Positions 26,432-35,796 of a stretch of 56,936 bases of DNA are shown in pieces. Positions within the stretch are counted from its first letter, which is position 1; each line of letters begins with the position of its first letter. This DNA comes from Roseomonas sp. GTDB lineage: Bacteria > Pseudomonadota > Alphaproteobacteria > Acetobacterales > Acetobacteraceae. Below the pieces are notes generated by a model. That model ran no database searches. It saw only the letters and a program-made list of their open reading frames with translations, and had not been told where the DNA came from. A program made the translations under genes and the position numbers. The stretch spans positions 1-56,936 of the forward strand of contig JADCFP010000023.1 of NCBI GenBank assembly GCA_020249465.1, given 5' to 3'.

Positions 26432-27211
26432 TCACTGTGGTTCTTTCAAACGCTTCGCCAATTTGCGGCGTGCGAGCCAGCGGCGCAGCCCCCCGCCACC
26501 CAGGATCATCTTTGTGCAGGTGGTACGAATTTGCCAGGGCAGGTTAAGGAGCTTGTCATAATGCGCTTCAAGCCGCTGCTGCGCCTGATGGAAGCTGGCA
26601 TCCACCTTCCCCGGACTCAAATGGCGCAGATGGAAATCAATCACCCAGGCGCTGCGCCCGGCGCAACGCGCTTGCAGGCACATATCCGTCCCATAAAGAT
26701 GAAAGCCGGAACCCGCTGCCGAAACGCTGACCAACGCATCGCGACGGATGATGATGAAATTCTCATCCAGGCTGACCACGCGCGCGGGAAATGCGCTGCG
26801 GCGCTGGTCTTCGCCATGCGGATCGGAAATGCGGATCGCAAGGCTGCCATCCGCCATGGCCCCGGCATTGCCCGCCAGCGCCCAATCCGCATCCAGCGCA
26901 TCAAGCGCCGCAAGGCGGGCGCGGAGGGTTGCGATATCATCAGCCAGCAGCCGGATATCCTGATGGCAAAGGATCACATAAGTGCCGTGTGCCAGGCTCA
27001 AGAAACGCCTGATACCCTGAAAAGCGTCCCATTGATCGCCCTTGCTATTGTCCAGGTAAAGAAATTCGGCCTTGTCGGGCGTGAAGCCGCGCGCCGCAAA
27101 ACTTTCCAGCATGGCCGCATATTCCGCATGGCGCGTGACCAGCGTGCAAATGCTGAACAGCGGCCCGGCAAGGGCTTGGCCGGCATCTGTCGGGTGCTGC
27201 GCGGGAATCAT
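26432..27211 (-). CDS. glycosyltransferase-like protein (StrF-type family 2 domain)
   Basis: A 259-residue soluble protein that resembles the GT-A fold domain of StrF-like proteins. I start at ATG 27211 (MIPAQHP); the open frame upstream crosses the divergent ligase promoter. Supporting segments are FSICTLVTRHAEYAAML near residue 21, AEFLYLDNSKGDQWDA near residue 47 and GTYVILCHQDIRLL near residue 76, where HQD is the likely DXD-like metal site. FHLYGTDMCLQARCAG near residue 168 and a histidine motif (DFHLRHLSPGKVD) near residue 190 follow. The C-terminus is basic. The donor and acceptor are unknown. It lies inside the repair cluster on the opposite strand and is not a known member of it. Confidence 0.72.
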   Translation of the reverse strand: MIPAQHPTDAGQALAGPLFSICTLVTRHAEYAAMLESFAARGFTPDKAEFLYLDNSKGDQWDAFQGIRRFLSLAHGTYVILCHQDIRLLADDIATLRARLAALDALDADWALAGNAGAMADGSLAIRISDPHGEDQRRSAFPARVVSLDENFIIIRRDALVSVSAAGSGFHLYGTDMCLQARCAGRSAWVIDFHLRHLSPGKVDASFHQAQQRLEAHYDKLLNLPWQIRTTCTKMILGGGGLRRWLARRKLAKRLKEPQ

Positions 27212-27270
27212 GGGATCAGAATCGGGCCTCGAACGGAATTGCGCAAGGTCAGCCTGCGCCGGGCAGCACC

Positions 27271-28872
27271 ATGAGCCTGCCCGCCTTCGCTGAATTGCTG
27301 GAAAGGCTGGTCTTTTCCCCTGGCCGCAACGCCAAGCTGGCGCTGCTTGGCCAATGGTTTGCCAGGCAGCCAGACCCTGAACGCGGCCTTGGCCTGGCCG
27401 CAATTACGGAAAGCCTGAAGCTCGCCACCGCCAAACCGGCGATGCTGCGAGAGATCACCATGGCGCGGGTGGACCCCGAACTGTTCCGGCTTTCCTATGA
27501 TTATGTCGGTGATCTCGCAGAAACCATTGCGCTGATCTGGCCGAAACGCGCCGGCGTGAATGCGCCGCCGCCCGCACTTTCCGATATCATCGGCGCGCTG
27601 GAAACCACGCCAAAGTCCGATGTGCCGGCACTGATTGCGGGCTGGCTTGATACACTCGATGCCAGCGGGCGGCTCGCGCTGATCAAGCTGCTGACGGGCG
27701 GGTTGCGTGTTGGGGTTTCCGCCCGCTTGGCGCGCGTGGCCTTGGCCGAATGGTCCGGCACGGCGGTGGAGGCGATTGAGGAAGCCTGGCACGCCATCCC
27801 CGCGCCCTATCAGCCGCTTTTTGCCTGGCTGGAAGGCCGCGCGCCGCAGCCTGACCCTCAGGCCGCCCCCATCTTCCGGCCCTTGATGCTGGCGCATCCC
27901 TTGGAAGACGCCGATCTAGCCGCACTTGATCCGGCTGCCTATTGCGCGGAATGGAAATGGGACGGCATTCGCGTCCAAGTCACCTCAGGGCCCGGTGGTG
28001 CAAGGCTCTGGAGCCGCGGGGCCGAAGATATCTCGGCAAGCTTCCCCGAAATCATCGCAGCGCTTGATTTCCACGCCGTGCTGGATGGCGAATTGCTGGT
28101 GCTACGGGATGGCGAAGTGGCACCCTTTGCCGAGTTGCAGCAAAGGCTGAACCGCAAAAGCGTCACCGCCAAGATGCAGCGCGATTACCCGGTGGCGATC
28201 AGGCTTTATGATATGTTGTATGAGGGGGCTGAGGATTTGCGCCCCCTGCCGTTCGCGGCGCGGCGTGCGCGGCTGGAAACCTGGCATCAGCGCCAGCAAC
28301 CGCAACGGATGGATCTTTCCGCACTCATTCCCTTCAGCCAGATCAGTGATTTGCAAGGCCTGCGCGATGGCGCGCGGGATGCGGCGATTGAAGGGCTCAT
28401 GCTGAAGCGCGCTGATGGTCCCTATCTGCCGGGGCGCGTGAAGGGGCAGTGGTGGAAATGGAAACGCGCGCCGCTCACGCTTGATACGGTGTTGATGTAT
28501 GCGCAGCGCGGCCATGGCAAGCGCAGCAGCTTCTATTCGGATTACACCTTCGGCGTCTGGCGCGACGACGGCGAATTGGTGCCGATCGGCAAAGCCTATT
28601 CCGGCTATACGGATGAGGAATTGGCTTGGCTTGATCGCTGGATCCGCAACCACACGGTGGATCGCTTCGGCCCCGTGCGGGAAGTGGAAAAGGAATTGGT
28701 GCTGGAAGTGGCTTTCGATGCCGCGCAGCGCAGCAGCCGGCATAAATCGGGCGTGGCGCTCCGCTTTCCGCGCATTGCACGCATCAGGCGCGACAAGCCG
28801 GCCGAGGAAGCGGATCGGCTGGAGGCCGTGCTCGCGCTGATCTCGGATGGCGCTTCGGCTATTCGATCTTGA
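27271..28872 (+). CDS. ATP-dependent DNA ligase, ligase-associated repair type
   Basis: A 533-residue ligase that seals DNA nicks through a lysyl-AMP intermediate. The N-terminal DNA-binding domain covers about residues 1-200. The nucleotidyltransferase domain has motif I EWKWDGIR with Lys229, motif III-type LDGELLVLRDGE near residue 271, motif IV EGLMLKRADGPY near residue 374 and motif V KGQWWKWKR near residue 391. The OB domain follows to the end. It defines the ligase-associated repair set with the phosphoesterase, helicase and exonuclease. The last 14 bp overlap the convergent Bug-type gene. Confidence 0.93.
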   Translation: MSLPAFAELLERLVFSPGRNAKLALLGQWFARQPDPERGLGLAAITESLKLATAKPAMLREITMARVDPELFRLSYDYVGDLAETIALIWPKRAGVNAPPPALSDIIGALETTPKSDVPALIAGWLDTLDASGRLALIKLLTGGLRVGVSARLARVALAEWSGTAVEAIEEAWHAIPAPYQPLFAWLEGRAPQPDPQAAPIFRPLMLAHPLEDADLAALDPAAYCAEWKWDGIRVQVTSGPGGARLWSRGAEDISASFPEIIAALDFHAVLDGELLVLRDGEVAPFAELQQRLNRKSVTAKMQRDYPVAIRLYDMLYEGAEDLRPLPFAARRARLETWHQRQQPQRMDLSALIPFSQISDLQGLRDGARDAAIEGLMLKRADGPYLPGRVKGQWWKWKRAPLTLDTVLMYAQRGHGKRSSFYSDYTFGVWRDDGELVPIGKAYSGYTDEELAWLDRWIRNHTVDRFGPVREVEKELVLEVAFDAAQRSSRHKSGVALRFPRIARIRRDKPAEEADRLEAVLALISDGASAIRS

Positions 28873-29824
28873 GGCCGGTTTCGCGGATCAATTGCCGGAC
28901 CAATTCCCGGTCCTTCCTGATACGGTCACCGAAAGCCTCGGCGCTTTCCGTGACCACATCATTGCCGGAAGCGGCCAGCCTTTGGCGGGTTGGTTCATCT
29001 GTAGTGGCGTGGTGCAAGGCGGCTTCCAACCGGGCGCGGATTGGCCCGGGTGTTGCGGCTGGCGCGAATAGCCCGTTCCAGCTTGTCAGATCAAAACCGG
29101 GAAAGCCGCTTTCGGCCAGGGTCGGCAAATGGGCCAGGGTGCCGCGACGCTCTCCGCTCGTTAACGCAATGCCACGGGCGCGGTCGGTCTGTATCACTGG
29201 GACGAAGCTATTGGCCGTGCCGATGGCGCCATCAATATTGCCGGCAGCGACATCGCGCGCAGATTCAGCACCGCCGCGATAGGCGACATGTTCCATCTTG
29301 ATGCCTGCGCGCATTTCCAAAAGCGCGCCAGCCAAATGGCCGATGGTACCAATGCCAGGCGTGCCATAGGTGAAGCCGGACCACGCCTTCACGGATGCGA
29401 TGAATTCCGCGACATTGCGCGCGGGATAATCGCGCTTCGTCACCAGCACATAGGGCAGCGCTACCGCTTGGCCGATTGGCACAAAGGCGGTTTCATAATC
29501 AAAGGGGAGGCCGCGATGGATCAGCGGCGCAACCGCAAAGGCAAAGCTTTCAAAGAACAGCGTATAACCATCAGCCGGCGCATTCGCGACGATGCCAGCA
29601 CCAATCGTCCCACCACCGCCACTGCGATTTTCCACAATGATATTCTGGCCAAGGAATTCCGACATGCGCGGGATCAAAAGGCGCATCACCGTATCGGACT
29701 GGCCACCAGGCGCGTAGGGCACTACGACGCGAATGGGCCGCGCCGGGAAATCCTGCGCGCGGGCCAGGCTGGGGGAGGCCAAAAGGCCGGTTGCAAGCAA
29801 TAGCGAACGGCGCTGCATGTTCAT
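28859..29824 (-). CDS. Bug-type tripartite tricarboxylate transporter substrate-binding protein
   Basis: A 321-residue TctC/Bug-family binding protein with an N-terminal signal (LLLATGLLASPSLARA). Family segments are IRVVVPYAPGGQSDTVMR near residue 31, IIVENRSGGGGTIGAGIVAN near residue 56 and ADGYTLFFESFA near residue 78. It overlaps the end of the upstream amidase gene by ATGA, so the two are co-translated. That pairing suggests the ligand is an amide, or the acid or amine made from one. Membrane subunits are missing here too. Confidence 0.9.
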   Translation of the reverse strand: MNMQRRSLLLATGLLASPSLARAQDFPARPIRVVVPYAPGGQSDTVMRLLIPRMSEFLGQNIIVENRSGGGGTIGAGIVANAPADGYTLFFESFAFAVAPLIHRGLPFDYETAFVPIGQAVALPYVLVTKRDYPARNVAEFIASVKAWSGFTYGTPGIGTIGHLAGALLEMRAGIKMEHVAYRGGAESARDVAAGNIDGAIGTANSFVPVIQTDRARGIALTSGERRGTLAHLPTLAESGFPGFDLTSWNGLFAPAATPGPIRARLEAALHHATTDEPTRQRLAASGNDVVTESAEAFGDRIRKDRELVRQLIRETGLKIE

Positions 29825-31281
29825 CCCCCCTCAGCCGGCGGCACGGTTCCGGGCCGTGGCGTGATCGGCAAAAGCTTGTCAAGGCCAGTCATTTTTTCAA
29901 ACAACGCTGCCACCTGCAAGGCGCGCGCATCCTGCCGCGGTGGCGCCACAATATGCAGCCCAACGGGCCGGCCATATTGATCAAAGCCGCAAGGCACCGC
30001 GACAGCGGGGCAACCCGCGAGTGTCGCAAAGGCATTGATCAAAGACCCGCCCATGTAGTTTTCGAGCTTCTTGCCACCAATGCTCTCCGGCGCGCGCAGC
30101 ATCACATCGAAGGCGGGTGTCGCCGCCCCAGGTGTGATCAGCACATCATAGCGCTTGAACAGATCGCGCATGCTGATGAAAAAGCGCCGGCGTTCATGTT
30201 CCGCCCAAGCCAGGCGCGATGCAGTTTCCTTCAGACCGCGTTCGGTTTGCCAGATGATGTCCGGCTTGATCTTGTCCCGATGCTCCTGCAGCATTTTTTC
30301 GCGGTCTATGACAAAATGCTGGCTGCGCAGCACAAGAAAGGCTTCGTTCAAATCGCCAATGTCGGGATGGGCTTCTTCCACTACGGCGCCAAGCGCTTCA
30401 AAGCGGCGCACTTCGCGCGCGCAAATTGCCTCAGTCTCCCGGTCCATCGCAAGCGCGCCGCCGAAACGTGCGGTGAAGGCAATGCGCTTCGGTGCCTCAG
30501 CCTCTGCTGCCGCAACCGCTGCCACATAGGGGCGCGCGGGCGCTTCCCAGGTCAGCGGATCGGCCAAATCCCAGCCCGCCATGGCGTCCAGAAACAGCGC
30601 CAGATCGGGAATATTTCGGGCCATCGGTCCCTGCACGGATAATGGCGAATAGAGATCATCCGCCGTCCCCCGGCTGACCCGCCCGGGTGAAGGGCGCAGC
30701 CCCACTACAGAACAGTACGTCGCGGGGCGGCGCAAAGACCCACCATGATCCGACCCATGCGCCAACCAAACCTGCCCTGTCGCCAAGGCAACAGCCCCGC
30801 CGCCGGTAGAACCGCCGCAGGTGAGCGACGTATTCCAAGGATTGCGCGTGCGCCCGAACACCTCATTGAAGGTAGAACCGCCGGCGCCGAATTCAGGTGT
30901 ATTGGATTTGGCAATCACAATGCCGCCCTTGCGTTCGATGCGTTCCACCAGGGGATGGCTTTCGCGCGGCACGTAATCGGCGAAGATCGGGCTGCCATAG
31001 GTGGTGCGCACGCCAGCCACTTCCGCGAGATCCTTGATGGCAACAGGAATGCCGCCAAGCCAACCGGCTTCATGTTCCGCGTCGCGGCGCTGGCCCGCCA
31101 TCAGCGCGCGGGCATGGTCGCGCGCACGATTGAGGCAAAGTGTGGGGAGCGCATTTACCGAGCCATCCACCGCGGCAATGCGCGCCTCGGCAGCGTCAAT
31201 CAGGTCAAGCGGCGTGATATCGCGCGCTTTCAGCCGGGCGGCGGCTTCCGTTGCTGTCAGGCGGATCAGTTCTTCAGACAT
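29821..31281 (-). CDS. amidase (amidase signature family)
   Basis: A 486-residue amidase with the Ser-cisSer-Lys triad: Lys83 in AIKDLAEV, Ser158 in CGGSTGGG and Ser182 in GSDHGGSLRRPA. The glycine-rich signature is complete apart from Thr in place of the second serine of the usual GGSSGG. It has no signal peptide, so it acts in the cytoplasm. The C-terminal segment AGCPAVAVPCGFDQYGRPVG near residue 430 is also typical. The absence of GatB/GatC neighbours and the coupling to a Bug-type binding protein argue against a tRNA amidotransferase role and for use of an imported amide. It is divergent from the PaiB-like gene. Confidence 0.93.
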   Translation of the reverse strand: MSEELIRLTATEAAARLKARDITPLDLIDAAEARIAAVDGSVNALPTLCLNRARDHARALMAGQRRDAEHEAGWLGGIPVAIKDLAEVAGVRTTYGSPIFADYVPRESHPLVERIERKGGIVIAKSNTPEFGAGGSTFNEVFGRTRNPWNTSLTCGGSTGGGAVALATGQVWLAHGSDHGGSLRRPATYCSVVGLRPSPGRVSRGTADDLYSPLSVQGPMARNIPDLALFLDAMAGWDLADPLTWEAPARPYVAAVAAAEAEAPKRIAFTARFGGALAMDRETEAICAREVRRFEALGAVVEEAHPDIGDLNEAFLVLRSQHFVIDREKMLQEHRDKIKPDIIWQTERGLKETASRLAWAEHERRRFFISMRDLFKRYDVLITPGAATPAFDVMLRAPESIGGKKLENYMGGSLINAFATLAGCPAVAVPCGFDQYGRPVGLHIVAPPRQDARALQVAALFEKMTGLDKLLPITPRPGTVPPAEGG

Positions 31282-31341
31282 ATGGCTTTCCCCTCATCAT
31301 CAGGCAGGCTATCAGACATTCCGAATAGGAGAAGACCCGGC

Positions 31342-31974
31342 ATGTATAATCCGCCCTTGTTCCGCGAAGAACGCCCTGAAATCCTGCACGCCATTCTGCG
31401 TGAGGCGCGGCTGGCCATTCTGGTAAGCGCAGGGGCGGATGGCTTGCCGGAAGCAACCCATTTGCCGTTACAATTTGCGGCTGATGAAGGGCCGCAGGGT
31501 ACGCTCTATGGGCACCTGGCCCGCGCCAATCCTCACTGGCGCGCGCTTGCCACATCTGGCCGCGCGCGCGCCATTTTCATGGGGCCGGAGGCTTATGTCT
31601 CGCCGTCCTTTTATGCCTCCAAGAAAGAGCATGGAAAGGTCGTGCCGACATGGAACTACGTTGCCGTGCATGCCATCGGCGCGGTTGAGGTGTTCGAGGA
31701 TGCTACGCGGTTGCATGCGCTGGTGGATCGGCTGACCAATCACCACGAAGCACCGCGCGCTGAGCCCTGGGCAGTGGACGATGCTCCGGAGGATTTCATT
31801 GCCTCCCAGCTCAAGGGCATTGTGGGGCTGCGCATGGAAATCGCAACGCTGATCGGCAAACGCAAACTCAGCCAGAACCGGCCGGAACAGGATAGGCATG
31901 GCGTCGTGGAAGGCTTGGCGGGCAGCGAGGATGCCAAGGACCGCGATGTGGCTGCGCTGATGCAGCGGGGCTGA
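31342..31974 (+). CDS. FMN-binding PaiB-like protein
   Basis: A 210-residue split-barrel flavin-binding protein of the family annotated as FMN-binding negative transcriptional regulator (PaiB). The ATG at 31342 has AGGAG 10 nt upstream; the longer open frame overlaps the divergent amidase. Typical motifs are MYNPPLFREERPEILHAIL at the start, EATHLPLQF near residue 43, GHLARANPHWRAL near residue 62, YVSPSFYASKKEHGKVVPTW near residue 89 and LKGIVGLRMEIATLIGKRKL near residue 156. No DNA-binding domain is visible, so direct repression is doubtful; an oxidoreductase or flavin-sensing role is as likely. It sits at the left edge of the F420 island, and split-barrel proteins can bind F420, which is worth noting but unproven. 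Confidence 0.88.
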   Translation: MYNPPLFREERPEILHAILREARLAILVSAGADGLPEATHLPLQFAADEGPQGTLYGHLARANPHWRALATSGRARAIFMGPEAYVSPSFYASKKEHGKVVPTWNYVAVHAIGAVEVFEDATRLHALVDRLTNHHEAPRAEPWAVDDAPEDFIASQLKGIVGLRMEIATLIGKRKLSQNRPEQDRHGVVEGLAGSEDAKDRDVAALMQRG

Positions 31975-32003
31975 TGGGGGTTTCCATATTCTATTTTTTC
32001 GAA

Positions 32004-32120
32004 GTTGCAGGATAAGGCGGCCTTAGCGCCCTTAGATTGCAACGGGCCGCTACCTCTTATAGGCTTCCTCAAGAAGCATCCTTGAGCGATGCCACACCAC
32101 CATCAGGCTGCGGCCTGATG
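32004..32120 (+). promoter_or_regulatory. structured leader before the MBL-fold hydrolase gene
   Basis: Two inverted repeats lie in the 168-bp space. GTTGCA (32004-32009) pairs with TGCAAC (32038-32043) around an inner TAAGG/CCTTA stem. CATCAGGC (32101-32108) pairs perfectly with GCCTGATG (32113-32120) around TGCG, 7 nt before the GGGAG ribosome site. I recognise no known riboswitch class. Confidence 0.4.
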
Positions 32121-32142
32121 TGGGATTGGGAGATTGTTTGTT

Positions 32143-33021
32143 ATGAAAGCCGCGCCAAGCACGCAGATTCCAGGCGTTTATCATCGCCGTGTTGGGGAGA
32201 TTATTGTCACCGCCATCAGCGATGGCTTCCTTGATGGCAACCTGGAAGTGCTGCGCAACATCACCGAAGATGAAGCACGCCAAATCCTGACGGCGAATTT
32301 CCGCCCCGCGCGTCGGACGGCGGTGAATGCCTTCCTTATCTGGTCTGCGGGGCGGCTTGCCCTGATCGAGACCGGTTGCGGTACTTACATGCAGCCAAGT
32401 TCCGGCAAAATCTTGACTAATCTGAATGCGCTTGGCGTTGATCCCGCCGATATCGAAGTGGTGATGCTGACGCATATGCATCCTGATCATTCCGCTGGCC
32501 TCACGGATGTGGCAACCGGCCTCACGCATTACCCCAATGCCGAATTAGTCATGCATGAAAACGAGCCGAAGCATTGGTTTGATGATGGCGCTATGGCCAA
32601 GGGCACGGAGCGTGAAAAGAAGCTGTTCTTCCAGGCCGGGCGCGAACAGGTGCTGCCGTATAAGGACCGGTGGCGGTTGTTCCAGAAAGGTGAGGTCTTC
32701 CCTGGCGTGACTGCGATGCCGTTCCATGGCCATACGCCAGGCCATTCCGGCTATCTGGTTGCGTCCGGTCAGGACCAATTGCTGATCTGGGGCGATATTG
32801 TGCATGTGCCGGAAGTGCAAACCGCGCGCCCGGAAGTCTGCATGGCATTCGATACCGATACCAAGGCGGCGGAAGCAACGCGCAGGCGCGTCTTTGATAT
32901 GGTCGCGGCCGACAGGCTTTTGGTCACGGGGATGCATTTGCATTTCCCGGGTTTCTCGCATCTGGTGCCGCGCGGCAGCGGGTATCAGCTGTTACCCGCT
33001 GCCTGGGAACAGCAGATTTAA
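32143..33021 (+). CDS. MBL-fold metallo-hydrolase
   Basis: A 292-residue metallo-beta-lactamase-fold hydrolase. I chose ATG 32143 with GGGAG 10 nt before it; a TTG three codons earlier is less likely. The di-metal site is intact: HMHPDH (His111, His113, Asp115, His116), with further histidines in HGHTPGHSGY near residue 200 and an aspartate in IWGDIVHV near residue 219. The layout resembles lactonase/AttM-like family members. There is no signal peptide. A 15-nt gap with GGAGG links it to the PEP-mutase-family lyase, so they form one operon that leads into the F420 genes. Confidence 0.88.
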   Translation: MKAAPSTQIPGVYHRRVGEIIVTAISDGFLDGNLEVLRNITEDEARQILTANFRPARRTAVNAFLIWSAGRLALIETGCGTYMQPSSGKILTNLNALGVDPADIEVVMLTHMHPDHSAGLTDVATGLTHYPNAELVMHENEPKHWFDDGAMAKGTEREKKLFFQAGREQVLPYKDRWRLFQKGEVFPGVTAMPFHGHTPGHSGYLVASGQDQLLIWGDIVHVPEVQTARPEVCMAFDTDTKAAEATRRRVFDMVAADRLLVTGMHLHFPGFSHLVPRGSGYQLLPAAWEQQI

Positions 33022-33036
33022 CGGACGGAGGCTGCC

Positions 33037-33897
33037 ATGAACGCTTCCGATCGCTTGCGCCAACGCCTCAAGGCCGGTGGCATCATCGCTGCCCCAGGCG
33101 CGCCCGATAGCCTGACCGCGCGGCTGATTGAACAGGCGGGGTTTGAGGCGATTTACATGACCGGCTTCGGCGCCACGGCGTCTCGGCTGGGTCGGCCCGA
33201 TATTGGGTTGCTGACGCAGACGGAAATGACCACGCATGCACGGGATATGGCGCGCGCGGTGACAATTCCGATCATTGCCGATGCGGATACGGGCTATGGT
33301 GGCCCGGCCAATATCGCGCGCACGATTGAAGAATATGCGCAGGCCGGCGTCGCCGCGATCCATCTGGAGGACCAGGTGGCGCCGAAGCGTTGCGGGCAAT
33401 TGGCCGGCATCAGGCTGATCCCGGCGGAAGAGAATGTCCTGCGCCTGCAATGCGCCATTGCGGCCCGCCCCGCGAACGGGCCACTGATTATTGGGCGGAC
33501 CGATGCCATGCCGGCGACTGGCCCGGAAGAAGCCGTGCGCCGCGCGCTGATGTATCAGGATGCCGGGGTTGATCTGGTATTCGTCGATGGCATCAAGAAA
33601 ATCTCAGAGGTCGAGATTGTGGCGCGGCAGGTGCCTGGCCCCAAGGTTGTCAGCATTGTGGATGGCAATGAAACCACCGCGCTGACAGTGCGGGATCTGG
33701 AACAGATGGGTTTCGCTGTCGTGTTCTATGCGGTGACGGCGCTGTTCACCGCCGCGCGTGCGGTAGCTGATGCGCTTGCCGTATTGAAGCGTGATGGCAC
33801 GCCAGCCAAGGCAGCGGGTGCCATGATGAGCTATGCGGAATTCAGCGCCCTGGTTGATCTGCCGCGCTTTCAGGCGTTGGATGAAACCTACGGCTAA
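33037..33897 (+). CDS. isocitrate lyase/PEP mutase superfamily lyase
   Basis: A 286-residue TIM-barrel enzyme. Metal-binding residues occur in ADADTGYGG (Asp82, Asp84) and HLEDQ (Glu111, Asp112), and the catalytic loop reads PKRCGQ with Cys119. The cysteine marks lyases of the methylisocitrate, dimethylmalate or oxaloacetate-decarboxylase type and argues against a phosphonate-forming PEP mutase, which lacks it. Glutamine replaces the histidine of the usual KRCGH, which is unusual. It should cleave a 2-hydroxy or 2-oxo diacid to pyruvate or a similar product. It lies between the MBL hydrolase and the first LLM oxidoreductase. Confidence 0.88.
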   Translation: MNASDRLRQRLKAGGIIAAPGAPDSLTARLIEQAGFEAIYMTGFGATASRLGRPDIGLLTQTEMTTHARDMARAVTIPIIADADTGYGGPANIARTIEEYAQAGVAAIHLEDQVAPKRCGQLAGIRLIPAEENVLRLQCAIAARPANGPLIIGRTDAMPATGPEEAVRRALMYQDAGVDLVFVDGIKKISEVEIVARQVPGPKVVSIVDGNETTALTVRDLEQMGFAVVFYAVTALFTAARAVADALAVLKRDGTPAKAAGAMMSYAEFSALVDLPRFQALDETYG

Positions 33898-33925
33898 CCC
33901 GCGTCTCGGGGAAAGGAAGTCTATC

Positions 33926-34786
33926 ATGCAATTCGGTCGTTTGGGCGTTTGGTGTTCCACGGATCGGCTGGATGCGGCGACCTTGCGCGCGCTGCTGAAC
34001 CGCGTGGAAGACCTGGGCTATGGCAGCTTCTGGTATCCGGAATCGCGCGGTTATGAATCCATGGCGCTGGCGGGGTTTTTGCTGGCAAACAGCAAGAAGC
34101 TTATTGTTGGTAGCTCGATTGCGAATATCTATGCGCGTGATGCCTTCACCGCGCGCCGGGGCCTCGCGACGCTGAATGCGCTGCATGGCGGGCGTTTCGC
34201 GCTTGGGCTTGGTGTCAGCCATATCCCGATGGTGGAAGGCTTGCGCGGCCATCGCTATGAAAAACCCATCCCTGCCATGCGCGGCTATTTGGAAGGTTTG
34301 CGCAAGGCGGGCGGTGATGTGTTGGAAGGGCCGGTGCTGCTGGCAGCGCTTGGGCCGAAAATGCTGGCACTTTCTGGCAGCGCGGCGGAAGGCGCTGTGC
34401 CTTACAACGTAACACCCGAACATACTGCCCAGGCCGCGGCCATTCTGGGTCCTGGCAAGGTGCTCGCGGTGGAACAGAAGGTATGCATCGAAACCGATCC
34501 GGTGCGTGCGCGCGCGCTCGGGCGGCGCGAATTGTCACGCTATATGACGCTGCCGAATTACGTGAATAACTGGCTGCGGCTTGGTTTTAGTGAAGCGGAG
34601 CTCGCCAATGGTGGTAGTGATCGTTTCATTGATGCGATGGTGCTGCATGGCGATGCCGCGACCGTGAAGGCAGGCTTGCGCGCGCATTTCACCGCGGGTG
34701 CCACGCATGTTTGCATCCAGCCGGTGACAGAAGATGGCGATGTTGCGCATCGGGATGCGATGCTTGCGGCACTCGCAGATACGTGA
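33926..34786 (+). CDS. LLM-class F420-dependent oxidoreductase (1 of 5)
   Basis: A 286-residue luciferase-like TIM-barrel protein. ATG 33926 has AAAGGAAG upstream; the frame before it overlaps the lyase gene. It opens [16 protein letters not shown] and continues with [17 protein letters not shown] near residue 28 and [17 protein letters not shown] near residue 92, the pattern of the TIGR03620-like F420 group. The F420 assignment rests on this and on the adjacent cof genes; FMN use is not excluded. Its TGA shares one base with the ATG of the next LLM gene. Confidence 0.83.
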   Translation: MQFGRLGVWCSTDRLDAATLRALLNRVEDLGYGSFWYPESRGYESMALAGFLLANSKKLIVGSSIANIYARDAFTARRGLATLNALHGGRFALGLGVSHIPMVEGLRGHRYEKPIPAMRGYLEGLRKAGGDVLEGPVLLAALGPKMLALSGSAAEGAVPYNVTPEHTAQAAAILGPGKVLAVEQKVCIETDPVRARALGRRELSRYMTLPNYVNNWLRLGFSEAELANGGSDRFIDAMVLHGDAATVKAGLRAHFTAGATHVCIQPVTEDGDVAHRDAMLAALADT

Positions 34787-35796
34787 TGGCCATGTTGAAA
34801 CTTGGTTATAAGGCATCTGCCGAACAATTCGCGCCAGCGCAATTGCTGGAATTTGGTGTATTGGCTGAGGAGATGGGCTTCGATAGCTGCTTCATCTCGG
34901 ACCATTTCCAGCCCTGGAAACACACGGGCGGCCATGCGCCGAATTCGCTGGTGTGGCTTGGCGCGCTTGGGGCGCGCACGCAAAGGCTTGTAATGGGCAC
35001 CAGTGTCCTGACGCCAACCTTTCGCTACCATCCTTCCATTGTGGCGCAGGCTTTCGGCACTTTGGGCGCGATGTTTCCGGGCCGCGTCATTCTTGGCATC
35101 GGCACTGGTGAGGGCTTGAATGAGGTGCCTTCCACCGGCCAACCCTGGCCGGAATTCAAGGAACGCTTCGCCCGTATGCGTGAAGCCGTGCAATTGATGC
35201 GCAAGCTTTGGACCGAAGAACGCGTGAGTTTCGAGGGGCAATATTACCGCACCGAACACGCAACGATTTATGATCGGCCCGAAACCCCTGTGCCGATTTA
35301 TGTTGCGGCTGCCGGTGCCATGGTTGCGAAGTATGCTGGCCGTGGCGGTGATGGTTTCATCTGCACCAGCGGCAAGAAGCCGGACCTTTACACTGAAACC
35401 CTGCTGCCGAATGTTCTCGCAGGTCTGGAAGCCGCAGCAACGCCCAAGCCCGACTATGATCGGATGATCGAAGTGAAGGTTTCCTTCGATACGGACAGGC
35501 AGCGTGCCTTGGAAGACACGCGCCATTGGGCGGCGCTGGCGCTTTCGGCCGAAGAAAAAATGTCGGTGGAAGACCCGGTGGAAATGGAGCGCCTTGCCGA
35601 TGCGCTGCCGCTTGAACGCGCGGCGAGCCGTTGGATCGTCTCCAACGATCCGGAAGAGCATGTGGAGCGTATTGGCTATTATGTCAGCCTCGGCTTCCGA
35701 CATTTGGTGTTTCATGCGCCGGGGCCGGATCAGGCGCGGTTCTTGCGCCTCTATGGGGAGCAGGTGCTGCCACTGCTGCGCCGCCGCTTCACTTGA
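34786..35796 (+). CDS. LLM-class F420-dependent oxidoreductase, Fgd-like (2 of 5)
   Basis: A 336-residue luciferase-like enzyme close in layout to F420-dependent glucose-6-phosphate dehydrogenase and TIGR03557 proteins: [14 protein letters not shown] at the N-terminus, [11 protein letters not shown] near residue 38, [20 protein letters not shown] near residue 70 and [13 protein letters not shown] near residue 103. Two ATGs, 34786 and 34792, are possible. The first overlaps the preceding stop (TGATG). The last bases (TTGA) overlap the cofE start, so the enzyme and the cofactor genes are translated together. Substrate is likely an alcohol or sugar phosphate, but unproven. Confidence 0.86.
   Translation: MAMLKLGYKASAEQFAPAQLLEFGVLAEEMGFDSCFISDHFQPWKHTGGHAPNSLVWLGALGARTQRLVMGTSVLTPTFRYHPSIVAQAFGTLGAMFPGRVILGIGTGEGLNEVPSTGQPWPEFKERFARMREAVQLMRKLWTEERVSFEGQYYRTEHATIYDRPETPVPIYVAAAGAMVAKYAGRGGDGFICTSGKKPDLYTETLLPNVLAGLEAAATPKPDYDRMIEVKVSFDTDRQRALEDTRHWAALALSAEEKMSVEDPVEMERLADALPLERAASRWIVSNDPEEHVERIGYYVSLGFRHLVFHAPGPDQARFLRLYGEQVLPLLRRRFT

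Noticed and set aside
30745-31341. Long N-terminal extension of the PaiB-like protein
   Set aside because: It lies antisense to the amidase gene and has no recognisable domain; ATG 31342 has a ribosome site and begins the family domain.
33037-33897. PEP mutase linked to phosphonate synthesis
   Set aside because: The catalytic loop has PKRCG with cysteine, the lyase form, and no phosphonopyruvate decarboxylase is nearby.
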